A stretch of DNA of 64,000 nucleotides from Burkholderia diffusa (GCF_902499115.1 NZ_CABVPN010000003.1:186001-250000); one strand, 5' to 3'. Positions 1 through 9,143 are shown, counted from the stretch's first letter. Numbers and translations: made by a program. The notes: generated by a model not told the origin, from the sequence alone.

Positions 1-3000
1 AACGCGGCGTTGATCAACAATTCGTCGGCGGCGATCCAATCGGGCAGCTCGATGGAACTGCACGCCGATAAGGTCACGAACACGCGGCGCGTGATGCAGA
101 CCTCGGGCAACACGAGTCAGGTCGATCTGGCATTGCTGCAACAGCTCGGCATCAGTATGTCGGGGTGTGCCGCTTACTACATCGCGGCCTGTAGCGGTCA
201 GGACGTGCACTGGATCAACTTGTTCCACGATCCGAATTACCCGGATTACGATCCCGCGCCGATTATCGCGGCGCTCAAATTGCAGCCGGGCGGTGTCTTT
301 ACGGTACCGCCGAACGGTGGCCAATGGAACAGCGGCTATCAGTACACGACCTACGAGGGCAAGGCGGTCGCCAACACCGTGACGAATCTGAGCCCGGGCG
401 CGCAGATCGCGTCCGGTGGCGATCTCGACGCGTCGACGGTCAAGACGTTCCAGAACTACTGGAGCAGCGTGACGGCGGTCGGCAACATCAAGCAGCCCGT
501 GAGTCTCGATATGGATGGCTGGGGCGCGACCGGCCAGCAAGCGCCGGGCGTGACGGTCACGTATTCCGGGTACTACCACTACAACAACTACGACAACTCG
601 GAACACAACTGGACCTTGCCGTTCGGCGACAAGCCCTTCGTCGGCGGGCCGGGCGGCTATACGCAAGCCGCGCCGGCCGATGTGCGGCAATACAGCTTGC
701 CCGACTATCGCTCGACGTGGGGTGCGAACCGCACGATCTCGGGCAACGGCGTGAGCGTGAACAACACGGCGGCCAACGCGACCATTCCGTCGCTCGGCCT
801 GCTGCCCGGTCAGGCCGTGCCGGGGCTGACGATCGGCACGGTGAGCGGCAACGCGAGCGGCACGCAGTCGGGAGCCGCCGCGATCAAGGGAGGTACGCCC
901 ACCTGGATCGATCCGGTGATCGCGAGCGCGACCGCCGTGAACGTGCTGAACAACCTGACGATTCCGCAAGGCGGCCTGTACCGGCCGAATCCTGCCCCGA
1001 ACCCGACATACCTCATCGAGACGAACCCCGCGTTCACTCGAATGAACAATTTCCTGTCGAGCGACTATTACCTGAACCAGATCGGCGTGAATCCGCTGAC
1101 GACCGAAAAGCGTCTCGGAGACGGGTTCTACGAGCAGCAGCTCGTGCGCAACCAGGTCACGCAACTGACGGGCAAGGCGGTATTGGGGCCGTATACGGAC
1201 CTTCAGGGTATGTATCAGTCGCTGATGCTGGCGGGGGCTGAATTGTCGAAGTCGCTGAACTTGCCGCTCGGCATGAGCTTGTCGCCGCAGCAGGTGGCCG
1301 CGCTCACGACCAACGTGATCATCATGCAGACCGAGACGGTCGGCGGCCAGCAGGTATTGGTACCGGTCGTGTATCTTGCGAAGGCCGATCAGCAGAACGC
1401 GAACGGTCCGCTGATCACGGCCGGCAATATCGATTTGAAGAACACGCAGGTCTTCACGAACAGCGGCACCGTGAAGGCGGACACGACGCTCGCGCTTCAA
1501 GGCAAGCAGATCGACAACGCATTCGGCGCGCTGCAAAGCGGCGGGCTGATGTCGCTCGACACGACGGGCAACGTGGATCTCACGTCGGCCAATGTGAAGG
1601 CCGGTAGCCTCGACCTGAACGCGGGCAACAAGCTGATTCTGGATACCGCGACGCAGACCACACACCAGGTGAGCCGCGACGGCGCGACGAGCGACAAGAC
1701 GACGCTTGGCCCCACCGCGACCCTGGACGTGAAGGGCGACGCATCGATCAAAACCGGTGGCGACTTCCAGCAGAACGCGGGCAACCTGAACGTCGGCGGG
1801 AACCTGAACGCCGATGTCGGCGGGAACTGGAGTCTCGGCGCGCAGCAGACCGGTGAACACAAGGTCGTGCAGCGTGCGAACGGAGTGTCGGATACGGACC
1901 TCAACAGCGCAACGGGCAGCGCCGTGAGCGTCGGCGGCAAGTCGGCCATCGGTGTCGGCGGCGACCTGACGGCGCTAGGCGCACAACTCAATTTCGGTCA
2001 AGGCGGCACGGTCGCGGCCAAGGGCAACGTGACCTTCGGCGCGGCCAGCACCACGTCGACCATCAACGCCAATAGCTCGGGCGATCAAGGGAATCGCAGC
2101 TATGCGGAAACCCGGCATGGGTCGGACGAGGCGCTGGCGGGCACGACCGTCAAGGGCGGCGATACGCTCAATGTGGTGTCGGGCAAGGACATCAATGTCA
2201 TCGGCAGCACGATCGACCTGAACAAGGGCGATGCGAACTTGCTGGCCGCCGGCGATGTGAATGTCGGCGCAGCCACCGAAACGCATGTGTACAACTCGCA
2301 GGAGACGCATAGCCGTAGCGGTGTCGTGAGCGGCACGAAAATCGCCAGCAGTCAGGACGCGACCAGCACCGTGGCGAACGGCAGCCTGATTTCGGCGGAT
2401 GGCGTCTCGATTGGTAGCGGCAAGGACATCAACGTTCAGGGTAGTACGGTCGTCGGTACACACGACGTGACACTGAACGCGGCGCACGACGTGAACGTGA
2501 CGACTTCGCAGAACACCAGCCAGTCGTCGACCACCTATCAGGAACAGCACTCGGGCCTGATGTCGGGCGGCGGCCTGTCGTTCTCGGTCGGCAACAGCAA
2601 ACTCGCGCAGCAGAATCAATCGTCGAGCGTGACCAACAACGCCAGTACGGTCGGTTCGGTAGACGGCAATCTGTCGGTTCACGCGGGCAATACGCTGCAC
2701 GTCCAAGGCAGTGATCTGGTCGCGGGCAAGGACATGACAGGGACGGCCGCGAACATCGTGATCGATTCGGCCACCGACACCACGCATCAAGCGCAACAGC
2801 AACAGACGAGCAAGAGTGGGCTGACGGTCGGCCTGTCGGGCTCGGTGGGCGATGCGATCAACAATGCGATCAGCGAGACGCAGGCCGCGCGCGAATCAGC
2901 GAAGGACAGCAACGGCCGCGCGTCGGCGCTGCATAGCATCGCGGCGGCCGGCGACGTGGCATTCGGCGGCATGGGCGGCGCAGCGCTTCTGAACGGTGCC

Positions 3001-5073
3001 AAGGGGCCGCAGGCTCCGAGCATCGGCGTGCAGGTCAGCGTTGGTTCGAGCCATAGCTCGATGCAGTCGTCGGAAGATCAGACGATTCAGCGGGGTTCCA
3101 GCGTCAATGCGGGCGGAACCGCGTCGCTGATTGCGACGGGCAACGGCACGCCAAAGGATGGCAACATCACGATCGCGGGCTCGAACGTGAACGCGGCCAA
3201 CGTGGCGCTCGTCGCAAACAACCGGGTCAATCTCGTCAACACGACCGATACGGACAAGACGCAGAGTTCGAACTCGTCGTCGGGATCGAGCGTCGGCGTG
3301 TCGATAGGTACGAACGGTATTGGCGTGTCCGCGTCGATGCAGCGTGCGCATGGCGACGGCAATTCGGACGCGGCGATCCAGAACAACACGCATATCAACG
3401 CGAGCCAGACGGCGACCATTGTGAGCGGCGGCGACACGAACGTGATCGGTGCGAACGTGAACGCGAACAAGGTCGTGGCTGATGTGGGCGGCAACCTGAA
3501 CGTGGCGAGCGTTCAGGATACGACTGTGAGCGCCGCGCATCAGTCGAGCGCGGGCGGCGGCTTCACGATCAGCCAGACCGGCGGCGGAGCTAGTTTCAGT
3601 GCGCAGAACGGCCACGCGGACGGCAACTATGCGGGCGTGAACGAACAGGCGGGCATCCAGGCCGGTGCTGGCGGGTTCGACGTGACCGTGAAGGGCAACA
3701 CCGACCTGAAGGGTGCGTATATCGGCAGCACGGCCGATCCGTCGAAGAACAGCCTGACGACCGGCACGCTGACGACCAGCGACATCGAGAACCACTCGCA
3801 CTACAGCGCGAACAGCGCGGGCTTCAGCGCGGGCGCATCGGTCGGGCCGAGCAACAAGGCAGTTGGCCCGTCATCGGTATCGGGCTCGGGCGGCGTCACG
3901 CCGATGGTGTTCCAGAACGACAGCGGCGACCAGAGCGCGACGACGAAGAGCGCGGTGAGCGCAGGCACGATTACCATCACGAAGCCGGGCGAGCAGACGC
4001 AGCACCTCGCGAACCTGAACCGCGATGCGACGAATCTGAACGGGACCGTTTCGAAGACGCCGGACGTTCAGAAAACGCTGTCGCAGCAGGCCGATACGAT
4101 GAACGCGGCGCAGGCGGCCGGTCAGACGATTTCGCAGGGGATCGGGCTGTATGCCGATGGCAAGCGCAAGGATGCGATCGACGCGGCCAAGGCCGCATAC
4201 GAGCGCGGCGACCTCGTTGCGATGCAGTCATACATCGACCAGGCGAAGAGCTGGGATGAGGGAGGTGCGTCGCGCGCGGGCTTGCAAGCAACTGGCGGTG
4301 CGCTGATCGGCGGGCTCGGCGGCGGCAGTGCGCTCACGGCGATCGGCGGCGCAGCGGGAGCCGGCACGTCGTCACTGCTGGCCGGACAGGCCGAGAAGAT
4401 TAGCAAATCGGTTGGCGATACGACCGGCTCGTCGCTGGTCGGCAACATCGCTGCGAACGTCGCGGCAACGGTCGGTGGCGCACTGGTCGGCGGCAGCGCC
4501 GGAGCGGCCGCCGCATCGAACGTCGAGCTTTACAATGCCAGCGAAGACAAGCTTCGGGGCGAAGATCAGAAGGAAATCGCGGAGCTTAAGAAGGCGCTGG
4601 ATAAAGAGCGCGCGATGATCGGCCAAGTCAATCTGACGCAACGCCAAGAGGACGGACTGACAACTGTGCCGGCCACGGCCGTGGCGGGTGTGTTGAGCGG
4701 CGGCAAGGCCACGGGAGGCGCAGGGAAGTCATCGGGGAAGGCCACAAACAGCACCTCCGGCTCTGCACCCATGATCAATGGCGTTACGGTAACCGACCGG
4801 GTTACCGGAAACGTCTACCAAGGCACCGTTGATCTTCAGCCGACGCTAGATCGAATCGCGTCTGGCGTGAAGTATCCTTCACGTAACGACAGCACCACGT
4901 TCAGCAATAACGAAGGGCTTTTGCCGCGGCAGCCAGCAGGCTACTACACGGAATACGTTGTTCCGACACCTGGGGTGAACGGTGTTGGTCCGCAGCGGAT
5001 CGTGACCGGGCAAAATGGCGAGGTGTATTACACGCCCGACCACTATAAGACGTTCATTCCCGTAAAAAGGTAA
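1..5073 (+). CDS. cdiA: CDI exoprotein CdiA/BcpA (FhaB-like), C-terminal barnase-like RNase toxin; 5' end outside window
   Basis: This is the 3' part of a two-partner-secretion exoprotein; 1690 codons are visible and the frame is already open at base 1. The body is Asn/Gly/Ser/Thr-rich filamentous-haemagglutinin beta-helix repeat sequence. A Gly/Ala-rich pretoxin stretch ends in NVELYN (4519-4536), the Burkholderia NxE/QLYN motif that marks the start of the variable toxin. The last ~100 residues (from about 4771) read as a microbial RNase of the barnase/N1 type: an FSNNEGLLP segment, then Glu (4951), Arg (4996) and His (5041) spaced 15 and 15 residues apart, like barnase Glu73/Arg87/His102. 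The barstar-like gene five bases downstream fits this. By family knowledge, CdiB exports it and the tip is delivered into neighbouring cells on contact; the RNase activity is inferred from motifs. Confidence 0.95.
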   Translation, partial: NAALINNSSAAIQSGSSMELHADKVTNTRRVMQTSGNTSQVDLALLQQLGISMSGCAAYYIAACSGQDVHWINLFHDPNYPDYDPAPIIAALKLQPGGVFTVPPNGGQWNSGYQYTTYEGKAVANTVTNLSPGAQIASGGDLDASTVKTFQNYWSSVTAVGNIKQPVSLDMDGWGATGQQAPGVTVTYSGYYHYNNYDNSEHNWTLPFGDKPFVGGPGGYTQAAPADVRQYSLPDYRSTWGANRTISGNGVSVNNTAANATIPSLGLLPGQAVPGLTIGTVSGNASGTQSGAAAIKGGTPTWIDPVIASATAVNVLNNLTIPQGGLYRPNPAPNPTYLIETNPAFTRMNNFLSSDYYLNQIGVNPLTTEKRLGDGFYEQQLVRNQVTQLTGKAVLGPYTDLQGMYQSLMLAGAELSKSLNLPLGMSLSPQQVAALTTNVIIMQTETVGGQQVLVPVVYLAKADQQNANGPLITAGNIDLKNTQVFTNSGTVKADTTLALQGKQIDNAFGALQSGGLMSLDTTGNVDLTSANVKAGSLDLNAGNKLILDTATQTTHQVSRDGATSDKTTLGPTATLDVKGDASIKTGGDFQQNAGNLNVGGNLNADVGGNWSLGAQQTGEHKVVQRANGVSDTDLNSATGSAVSVGGKSAIGVGGDLTALGAQLNFGQGGTVAAKGNVTFGAASTTSTINANSSGDQGNRSYAETRHGSDEALAGTTVKGGDTLNVVSGKDINVIGSTIDLNKGDANLLAAGDVNVGAATETHVYNSQETHSRSGVVSGTKIASSQDATSTVANGSLISADGVSIGSGKDINVQGSTVVGTHDVTLNAAHDVNVTTSQNTSQSSTTYQEQHSGLMSGGGLSFSVGNSKLAQQNQSSSVTNNASTVGSVDGNLSVHAGNTLHVQGSDLVAGKDMTGTAANIVIDSATDTTHQAQQQQTSKSGLTVGLSGSVGDAINNAISETQAARESAKDSNGRASALHSIAAAGDVAFGGMGGAALLNGAKGPQAPSIGVQVSVGSSHSSMQSSEDQTIQRGSSVNAGGTASLIATGNGTPKDGNITIAGSNVNAANVALVANNRVNLVNTTDTDKTQSSNSSSGSSVGVSIGTNGIGVSASMQRAHGDGNSDAAIQNNTHINASQTATIVSGGDTNVIGANVNANKVVADVGGNLNVASVQDTTVSAAHQSSAGGGFTISQTGGGASFSAQNGHADGNYAGVNEQAGIQAGAGGFDVTVKGNTDLKGAYIGSTADPSKNSLTTGTLTTSDIENHSHYSANSAGFSAGASVGPSNKAVGPSSVSGSGGVTPMVFQNDSGDQSATTKSAVSAGTITITKPGEQTQHLANLNRDATNLNGTVSKTPDVQKTLSQQADTMNAAQAAGQTISQGIGLYADGKRKDAIDAAKAAYERGDLVAMQSYIDQAKSWDEGGASRAGLQATGGALIGGLGGGSALTAIGGAAGAGTSSLLAGQAEKISKSVGDTTGSSLVGNIAANVAATVGGALVGGSAGAAAASNVELYNASEDKLRGEDQKEIAELKKALDKERAMIGQVNLTQRQEDGLTTVPATAVAGVLSGGKATGGAGKSSGKATNSTSGSAPMINGVTVTDRVTGNVYQGTVDLQPTLDRIASGVKYPSRNDSTTFSNNEGLLPRQPAGYYTEYVVPTPGVNGVGPQRIVTGQNGEVYYTPDHYKTFIPVKR
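4049..4536 (+). repeat. Direct repeat copy 1: cdiA pretoxin segment up to the ELYN motif
   Basis: This 488-bp segment inside cdiA is repeated at 8656-9143 with a constant offset of 4607 bases, so there are no net insertions or deletions. It begins at a shared TTTCGAAGAC and ends exactly at the NxE/QLYN codons. Beyond that point the two copies encode unrelated toxins. The differences are mostly single substitutions. Confidence 0.93.
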
Positions 5074-5078
5074 CCGCG

Positions 5079-5465
5079 ATGACAATCGTCAACCCGTTTC
5101 GTTACGAGGCACAACCAAATGGTTACCGCCCGAAAGACGCATTCGTTGCCATGCTTCCCTCGACCATTGGAACGAAGAGCGGCTTGCTTGAGGCGCTCGC
5201 GTCCTTACTCGCATTTCCGGCATATTTCGGCTTCAACTGGGATGCGTTGTTTGACTGCTTCCGTGACTTCAGTTGGCTAAACGAACACGACATCGTGTTG
5301 ATCCATCCAGAGCTCCCGATGTTGCAGCAGTCGGAGCTCAAGATATATCTGCGTTTGCTGCGCGACTCAGCTCTCGATTGGCGTCCAGACGAAGCACATC
5401 GCTTCGAGGTCGTATTTGCCGAATCTGACAAGGAGACCGTAGAACGCTTGCTGCGTGAGGGGTAG
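5079..5465 (+). CDS. cdiI: Barstar-family immunity protein (CdiI/BcpI)
   Basis: This 128-residue cytoplasmic protein contains the barstar signature around residues 45-65: an FPAYFGFNWDAL core followed by a D-C-(L/F)-RDFSW-like stretch. It then has a predicted beta strand and an acidic helix (LNEHDIVLIHPELP). Barstar binds barnase-type RNases and plugs the active site, and the upstream CdiA ends in just such an RNase, so the pair is self-consistent. The gene starts five bases after the cdiA stop, so it is almost certainly co-transcribed. Length is in the usual barstar-family range, slightly longer than classical barstar (90 residues). It should protect the producer and its siblings from this RNase. 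Confidence 0.93.
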   Translation: MTIVNPFRYEAQPNGYRPKDAFVAMLPSTIGTKSGLLEALASLLAFPAYFGFNWDALFDCFRDFSWLNEHDIVLIHPELPMLQQSELKIYLRLLRDSALDWRPDEAHRFEVVFAESDKETVERLLREG

Positions 5466-5484
5466 CCGGCTAAAGGGGAATTGA

Positions 5485-5808
5485 ATGTCCATTACCGAAA
5501 CGAATGTTGTTGATTTGATTGGCGTTGATCCATCCAAGAAAATCGCCAAGCTCGGGATTTCCGATCATTTGGAATGGTCGGCGCCAGAAGATGAACATCT
5601 TCTTCTTCTTCAGGAAAAAATCAATACATATTTGAGATTCATTGAGGGTGGCGAATTATATCAGCACTTCCCAAATGCGCGTGGTTGTCAGTGCGAGATT
5701 GAATTGCTTGCAAAATATCCGCTGTCGCCGGCCGCACTCGACTTTTTTGAGAAGGCGAAAGCGGTTATTCGTGAGGCGGGATTTGATTTGTCATGTCAAG
5801 TTGGGTGA
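5485..5808 (+). CDS. DUF6572-type small protein
   Basis: This 107-residue protein opens with NVVDLIGVD, has an ISDHLEW segment, then EHLLLLQEKINTYLRFIEGGELY and a C-terminal helix ending near EKAKAVIREAGF. This pattern matches what I know as DUF6572, a small family often found beside polymorphic toxins. A good ribosome-binding site (AAAGGGGAA) precedes the ATG. It lies 19 bases after the barstar gene and before cdiB, and its base composition is AT-richer than cdiA. It could be an immunity protein left from an earlier toxin. It has no signal peptide or lipobox, so it is not the BcpO lipoprotein sometimes found at this position. Function unknown. Confidence 0.75.
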   Translation: MSITETNVVDLIGVDPSKKIAKLGISDHLEWSAPEDEHLLLLQEKINTYLRFIEGGELYQHFPNARGCQCEIELLAKYPLSPAALDFFEKAKAVIREAGFDLSCQVG

Positions 5809-5870
5809 GCTTGGAGTCGCTGGGTTGATTTGACAAAGGCTGCGATCGCCGCTCCACCCGGAGGACGCAA

Positions 5871-6281
5871 ATGAAGAATTCCTTGATAAATATGAAAGAG
5901 CGTCTCAAAGATGATCAATTGGCGAGGTGCATCGAAATTTATTTTATGGAGCTTGGGAGGTCACGCCCAATCATTACGTCGAGAAATTACGGAAATTCCA
6001 GCAAAGCCCTGTACGCCCAGGGGCAGCGAGAAGACGAATGGTGTTGGATCAACGTAATAGAATGGCCGCCGGGGCAGCGAATCGCTAACGATTGCCCCTA
6101 CGCATGCTCGATCGAGAGTCGAGGGGATGAATTGTTTTCGGCTATTGTTGTTTCTGCAATCTCGTTGGTGACGGGCGGAATAATTTACGACGATGCGGGA
6201 TATCTATGGTCCGGGCATGAATTTTCTCCTGATGAGTTCAGGGAAAAATTGCTGGTTGAAGTTAGTCAAAAATATTCCTGA
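5871..6281 (+). CDS. Hypothetical protein in the cdi operon
   Basis: I do not recognise this 136-residue protein. It has no signal peptide or transmembrane segment at its N-terminus (MKNSLINMKERL) and contains a central Trp/Pro/Cys-rich patch (DEWCWINVIEWPPG). A hydrophobic stretch (FSAIVVSAISLVTGGIIY) sits around residues 88-105 and the tail is charged. A strong ribosome-binding site (GGAGGAC, about 5860) precedes the ATG. AT-rich composition and a position between cdiI and cdiB suggest a horizontally acquired accessory or immunity gene. The orphan immunity reading is inference only. Confidence 0.7.
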   Translation: MKNSLINMKERLKDDQLARCIEIYFMELGRSRPIITSRNYGNSSKALYAQGQREDEWCWINVIEWPPGQRIANDCPYACSIESRGDELFSAIVVSAISLVTGGIIYDDAGYLWSGHEFSPDEFREKLLVEVSQKYS

Positions 6282-6311
6282 CCAGAAGTGACCAATCTTA
6301 AAAGGGAAATT

Positions 6312-8063
6312 ATGAGGAGGTTTGCGTTTTGGTCACTTTTCGTCTTCATTCCGTTCGTAGCACGGGCACAACAGGCCCCCACTCCGAACGACCAGGCCGC
6401 CGCCGCTCGCGCGAACGCCGAGCAAATCCAGCAAGTGCAGCAGCGCCGTGACGCGCAGCAGCGCGACGCCACCGTGCAAACGCCGGGCGTGCGTTCGGAC
6501 GTGCCGCGCCCGGAAGCCTATCCGGTACTGCCGACCGAAACACCGTGCTTTCGAATCGATCGTTTCGCGCTCGACGTGCCCGACTCGTTACCGGCTGCGT
6601 CAAAGGCGCAAGGCGCATCCGCCTTGCCGATGGATCGCTTCGCCTTTGCCCGCGACTGGCTCGCTTACTACGCCGGCCAATGCGTCGGTAAGCAAGGCGT
6701 CGACCTGATCGTCAAAGGGGTGTCGCAGGCCATCCTCGCACGCGGCTATATCACGACCCGCGTACTCGTGCCCGAACAGGATTTGTCTACCGGCACATTG
6801 AAGCTTGCCCTGATTCCGGGCGTCATCCGGCACGTGCGTTTCGAGGACGAGAAGTTGCGCGGTACGTGGAAGACCGCGTTCCCGACGCGCGACGGCGAAG
6901 TGTTGAACCTGCGCGACATTGAGCAAGGGCTTGAGCAGATGAAGCGCGTCTCAAGTCAGGATGTGTCAATGAGGATTGCACCCGGAGATACGCCCGGCGA
7001 AAGCGACGTCGTGCTCGACGTGAAGCGCAGCAAACCATGGACCGTTGTTGCGTCCATCGACAATTCCGGTACGCGCGCGACCGGCAAACTGCAAGGCAAT
7101 GTGTCGCTTGGCATCGACAACCCGCTGGGTCTCAATGACATCTTCAACGTAGGCTTCAACCAGGATCTGGAATTCGGCGACAAGCGCTTCGGCTCGCACG
7201 GCTGGAACGCGTTCTACTCGGTTCCTTGGGGTTATTGGACCGGCACTCTCTCGGCCTATACCAGTACGTACTTTCAACCACTCGCGGCCGTGAACCAGAC
7301 GTTCGTTGCGAGCGGCAACATGAAGACGGTCGACTTCAGGCTCAATCGTGTGTTGGCGCGCAGCCGGAACGATGTGTTCGGTGCACAGGTTCGCCTGACG
7401 CGCCGTTTCGGCGACAGCTATATCGAAGGCACGACGATACCGTCGTCACATCAGAACGCGACCTTTCTCGAATTCGGGCTGAACGACCGGCACTATTTCG
7501 GCTCGTCGCAGTTCGATGGCTCGCTTGCCTATCGTCAGGGGCTCGGCTGGCTTGGCTCGACCGACAGCATGTTCGCGGCGGAGGGTGGACAGACTTACAG
7601 ATTCAAGATGGTCGTGCTCGATGCGAATCTGTCGACACCGTTCGTCATCGGTACGCAGCCGTTCAAATATGTGACGACCTTTCATGGTCAGTACACCGGC
7701 AATACGGTTTCATACCTCGATAGCGTCACGATCGGCAGTCGTTATACCGTGCGGGGATTCGACGGTGAAACGCTGCTGGCGGGATCGCGCGGGCTCTACT
7801 GGCGCAACGAATTGCAGGTTCCCATCGCGCAGACCGGGCTATCGGCCTATGCTGGTCTCGACTACGGTCGGGTCTGGGGGCCGGAGCCGGTTGCCTTGGT
7901 TGGCACGCAGCTCGCCGGTGCAGTGATTGGCGTCAAGGGCAGTGTCACGACTCGGTTCGGCGGATACGGCTACGATCTCTTCGCGGGTACACCTGTCTAC
8001 AAGCCGTCCGGTTTTCCAACCGCGCGCGTGACGCTCGGTTTTCAGGTGACTGCTCAGTTCTGA
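6312..8063 (+). CDS. cdiB: CdiB/BcpB outer-membrane two-partner secretion transporter
   Basis: This 583-residue TpsB/FhaC-family protein has a signal peptide (FVFIPFVARA, cleavage before QQAP) and a Gln/Ala-rich linker of the kind that forms the plug helix. POTRA domains follow (about residues 60-230; GYITTRVLVPEQDLSTG is POTRA-like). The C-terminal 16-strand barrel carries the VRGF motif (near residue 485) and ends in Phe. It exports CdiA across the outer membrane. The ATG at 6312 is chosen because an AAAAGGGA ribosome-binding site lies six bases upstream and the signal peptide begins there; a GTG at 6288 would add non-signal residues. It lies downstream of cdiA and the immunity genes, which is the Burkholderia A-I-B order. 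Confidence 0.95.
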   Translation: MRRFAFWSLFVFIPFVARAQQAPTPNDQAAAARANAEQIQQVQQRRDAQQRDATVQTPGVRSDVPRPEAYPVLPTETPCFRIDRFALDVPDSLPAASKAQGASALPMDRFAFARDWLAYYAGQCVGKQGVDLIVKGVSQAILARGYITTRVLVPEQDLSTGTLKLALIPGVIRHVRFEDEKLRGTWKTAFPTRDGEVLNLRDIEQGLEQMKRVSSQDVSMRIAPGDTPGESDVVLDVKRSKPWTVVASIDNSGTRATGKLQGNVSLGIDNPLGLNDIFNVGFNQDLEFGDKRFGSHGWNAFYSVPWGYWTGTLSAYTSTYFQPLAAVNQTFVASGNMKTVDFRLNRVLARSRNDVFGAQVRLTRRFGDSYIEGTTIPSSHQNATFLEFGLNDRHYFGSSQFDGSLAYRQGLGWLGSTDSMFAAEGGQTYRFKMVVLDANLSTPFVIGTQPFKYVTTFHGQYTGNTVSYLDSVTIGSRYTVRGFDGETLLAGSRGLYWRNELQVPIAQTGLSAYAGLDYGRVWGPEPVALVGTQLAGAVIGVKGSVTTRFGGYGYDLFAGTPVYKPSGFPTARVTLGFQVTAQF

Positions 8064-8099
8064 AGACAATGAGCCAAGGCGCATCAACGCTCGTGTTCT

Positions 8100-8195
8100 G
8101 ACGGCTTCGAGTTTCGTTGCGACAACGGCGAACCGCTGCGCCTAACGTTCGCGTTGGACTGCTGCGACCGCGAAGCGATGAGCTGGGCGGCGACG
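8100..8195 (+). mobile_element. Fragment of an IS3-family (IS2-like) transposase OrfB
   Basis: In the frame starting at 8100 the translation reads [19 protein letters not shown] followed by [13 protein letters not shown]. This is the characteristic catalytic-domain stretch of IS3/IS2-type OrfB integrase transposases, which typically read (S)[19 protein letters not shown]. Only about 32 codons remain and no inverted repeats or flanking parts were found, so it is a dead scrap. It sits just after cdiB and before the displaced toxin modules, pointing to past IS-mediated rearrangement. Confidence 0.8.
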
Positions 8196-8234
8196 CTGAG
8201 AGTGTGGAGCGGTATCGCCGGCTTCCGTGGATTG

Positions 8235-8579
8235 TTATGCCTCGCGCTTGTGCCTCGCGTCGTAGCGCTCTCGCAGCGGTTTGGTGATTCGCAGGAGTTC
8301 CGAAAAATCATCGAAGGCTACCTCCCGGAGTTTTTTTGCGAAAACCTCATACGACTCCATGATCGGATTCGGATCGCGTTTCATATCTGAAAGCCATGAT
8401 ATTTTTCGCGTAAGCATCTGCTCCTCGAATCCACCGTGGACATAGCTCGATAGGTTGTCGTAAACCTTCGCAATCTCGGGAATCTTGTCCTCTAGCGACT
8501 TCACAAGGGTCATGACGTTGAAGCCGTCGCCTTTGAACATTCCACGAGCGGATTTCTCGTTCGATCGATATTTCGCCAT
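8235..8579 (-). CDS. Hypothetical protein, possibly 5'-truncated
   Basis: This 114-residue unrecognised protein is on the strand opposite to the cdi genes. It is rich in charged residues and contains a [15 protein letters not shown] segment that resembles helical proteins with an (S)xYVHG motif. The ATG at 8579 has an AGGAG about ten bases upstream. However, the same frame stays open and protein-like further upstream (GLRLWRQYKAG, TTTLEELRSGVGR) until it runs into the cdiA direct repeat at about 8656. The gene may therefore have lost its 5' end when the orphan toxin module joined here. It is AT-rich. Function unknown; it could be a relic antitoxin or defence gene. Confidence 0.5.
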   Translation of the reverse strand: MAKYRSNEKSARGMFKGDGFNVMTLVKSLEDKIPEIAKVYDNLSSYVHGGFEEQMLTRKISWLSDMKRDPNPIMESYEVFAKKLREVAFDDFSELLRITKPLRERYDARHKREA

Positions 8580-8655
8580 TAAGCGTCCGACTCCTGATCG
8601 CAGCTCTTCAAGAGTTGTTGTCCCTGCTTTGTATTGACGCCAAAGCCGCAGCCCT

Positions 8656-9143
8656 TTTCGAAGACTCCCGACGTTCAGAAAACGCTATCTCAGCAGGCCG
8701 ACACGATGAACGCGGCGCAGGCGGTCGGGCAGACGGTTTCGCAGGCGATCGGTCTGTATGCCGACCACAAGCGCGACGCAGCATTGGACGCGGCCGACAA
8801 AGCCTACAAGGCTGGTGATTTGGCGGGTGCACAGGCGGAGTTGAACGAAGCCAAGGGCTGGATGGAAGGCGGTGCGTCGCGCGCGGAACTGCAGATGGGG
8901 GGCGGTGCGCTGATCGGCGGACTCGGTGGCGGTAGCGCGCTCACGGCGATTGGTGGTGCAGCGGGAGCCGGCATGTCGTCATTGCTGGCGAACCAAGCTG
9001 AGAGGATCAGTAAATCGGTCGGCGATACGACCGGCTCGTCGCTTGTCGGCAATATCGCTGCGAACGTCGCAGCAACGGTTGGTGGCGCACTGGTTGGCGG
9101 TAGCGCGGGCGCCGCGATGGCGTCAAACGTCCAGCTTTACAAC
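8656..9143 (+). repeat. Direct repeat copy 2: displaced cdiA pretoxin segment
   Basis: This is the second copy of the 4049-4536 repeat. It ends at NVQLYN (9126-9143), the equivalent of NVELYN in the full cdiA. The perfect frame register over 488 bp would let homologous recombination replace the RNase toxin of the complete cdiA by the HNH toxin following this copy, deleting cdiI to cdiB unless a second copy or duplication is involved. Confidence 0.93.
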
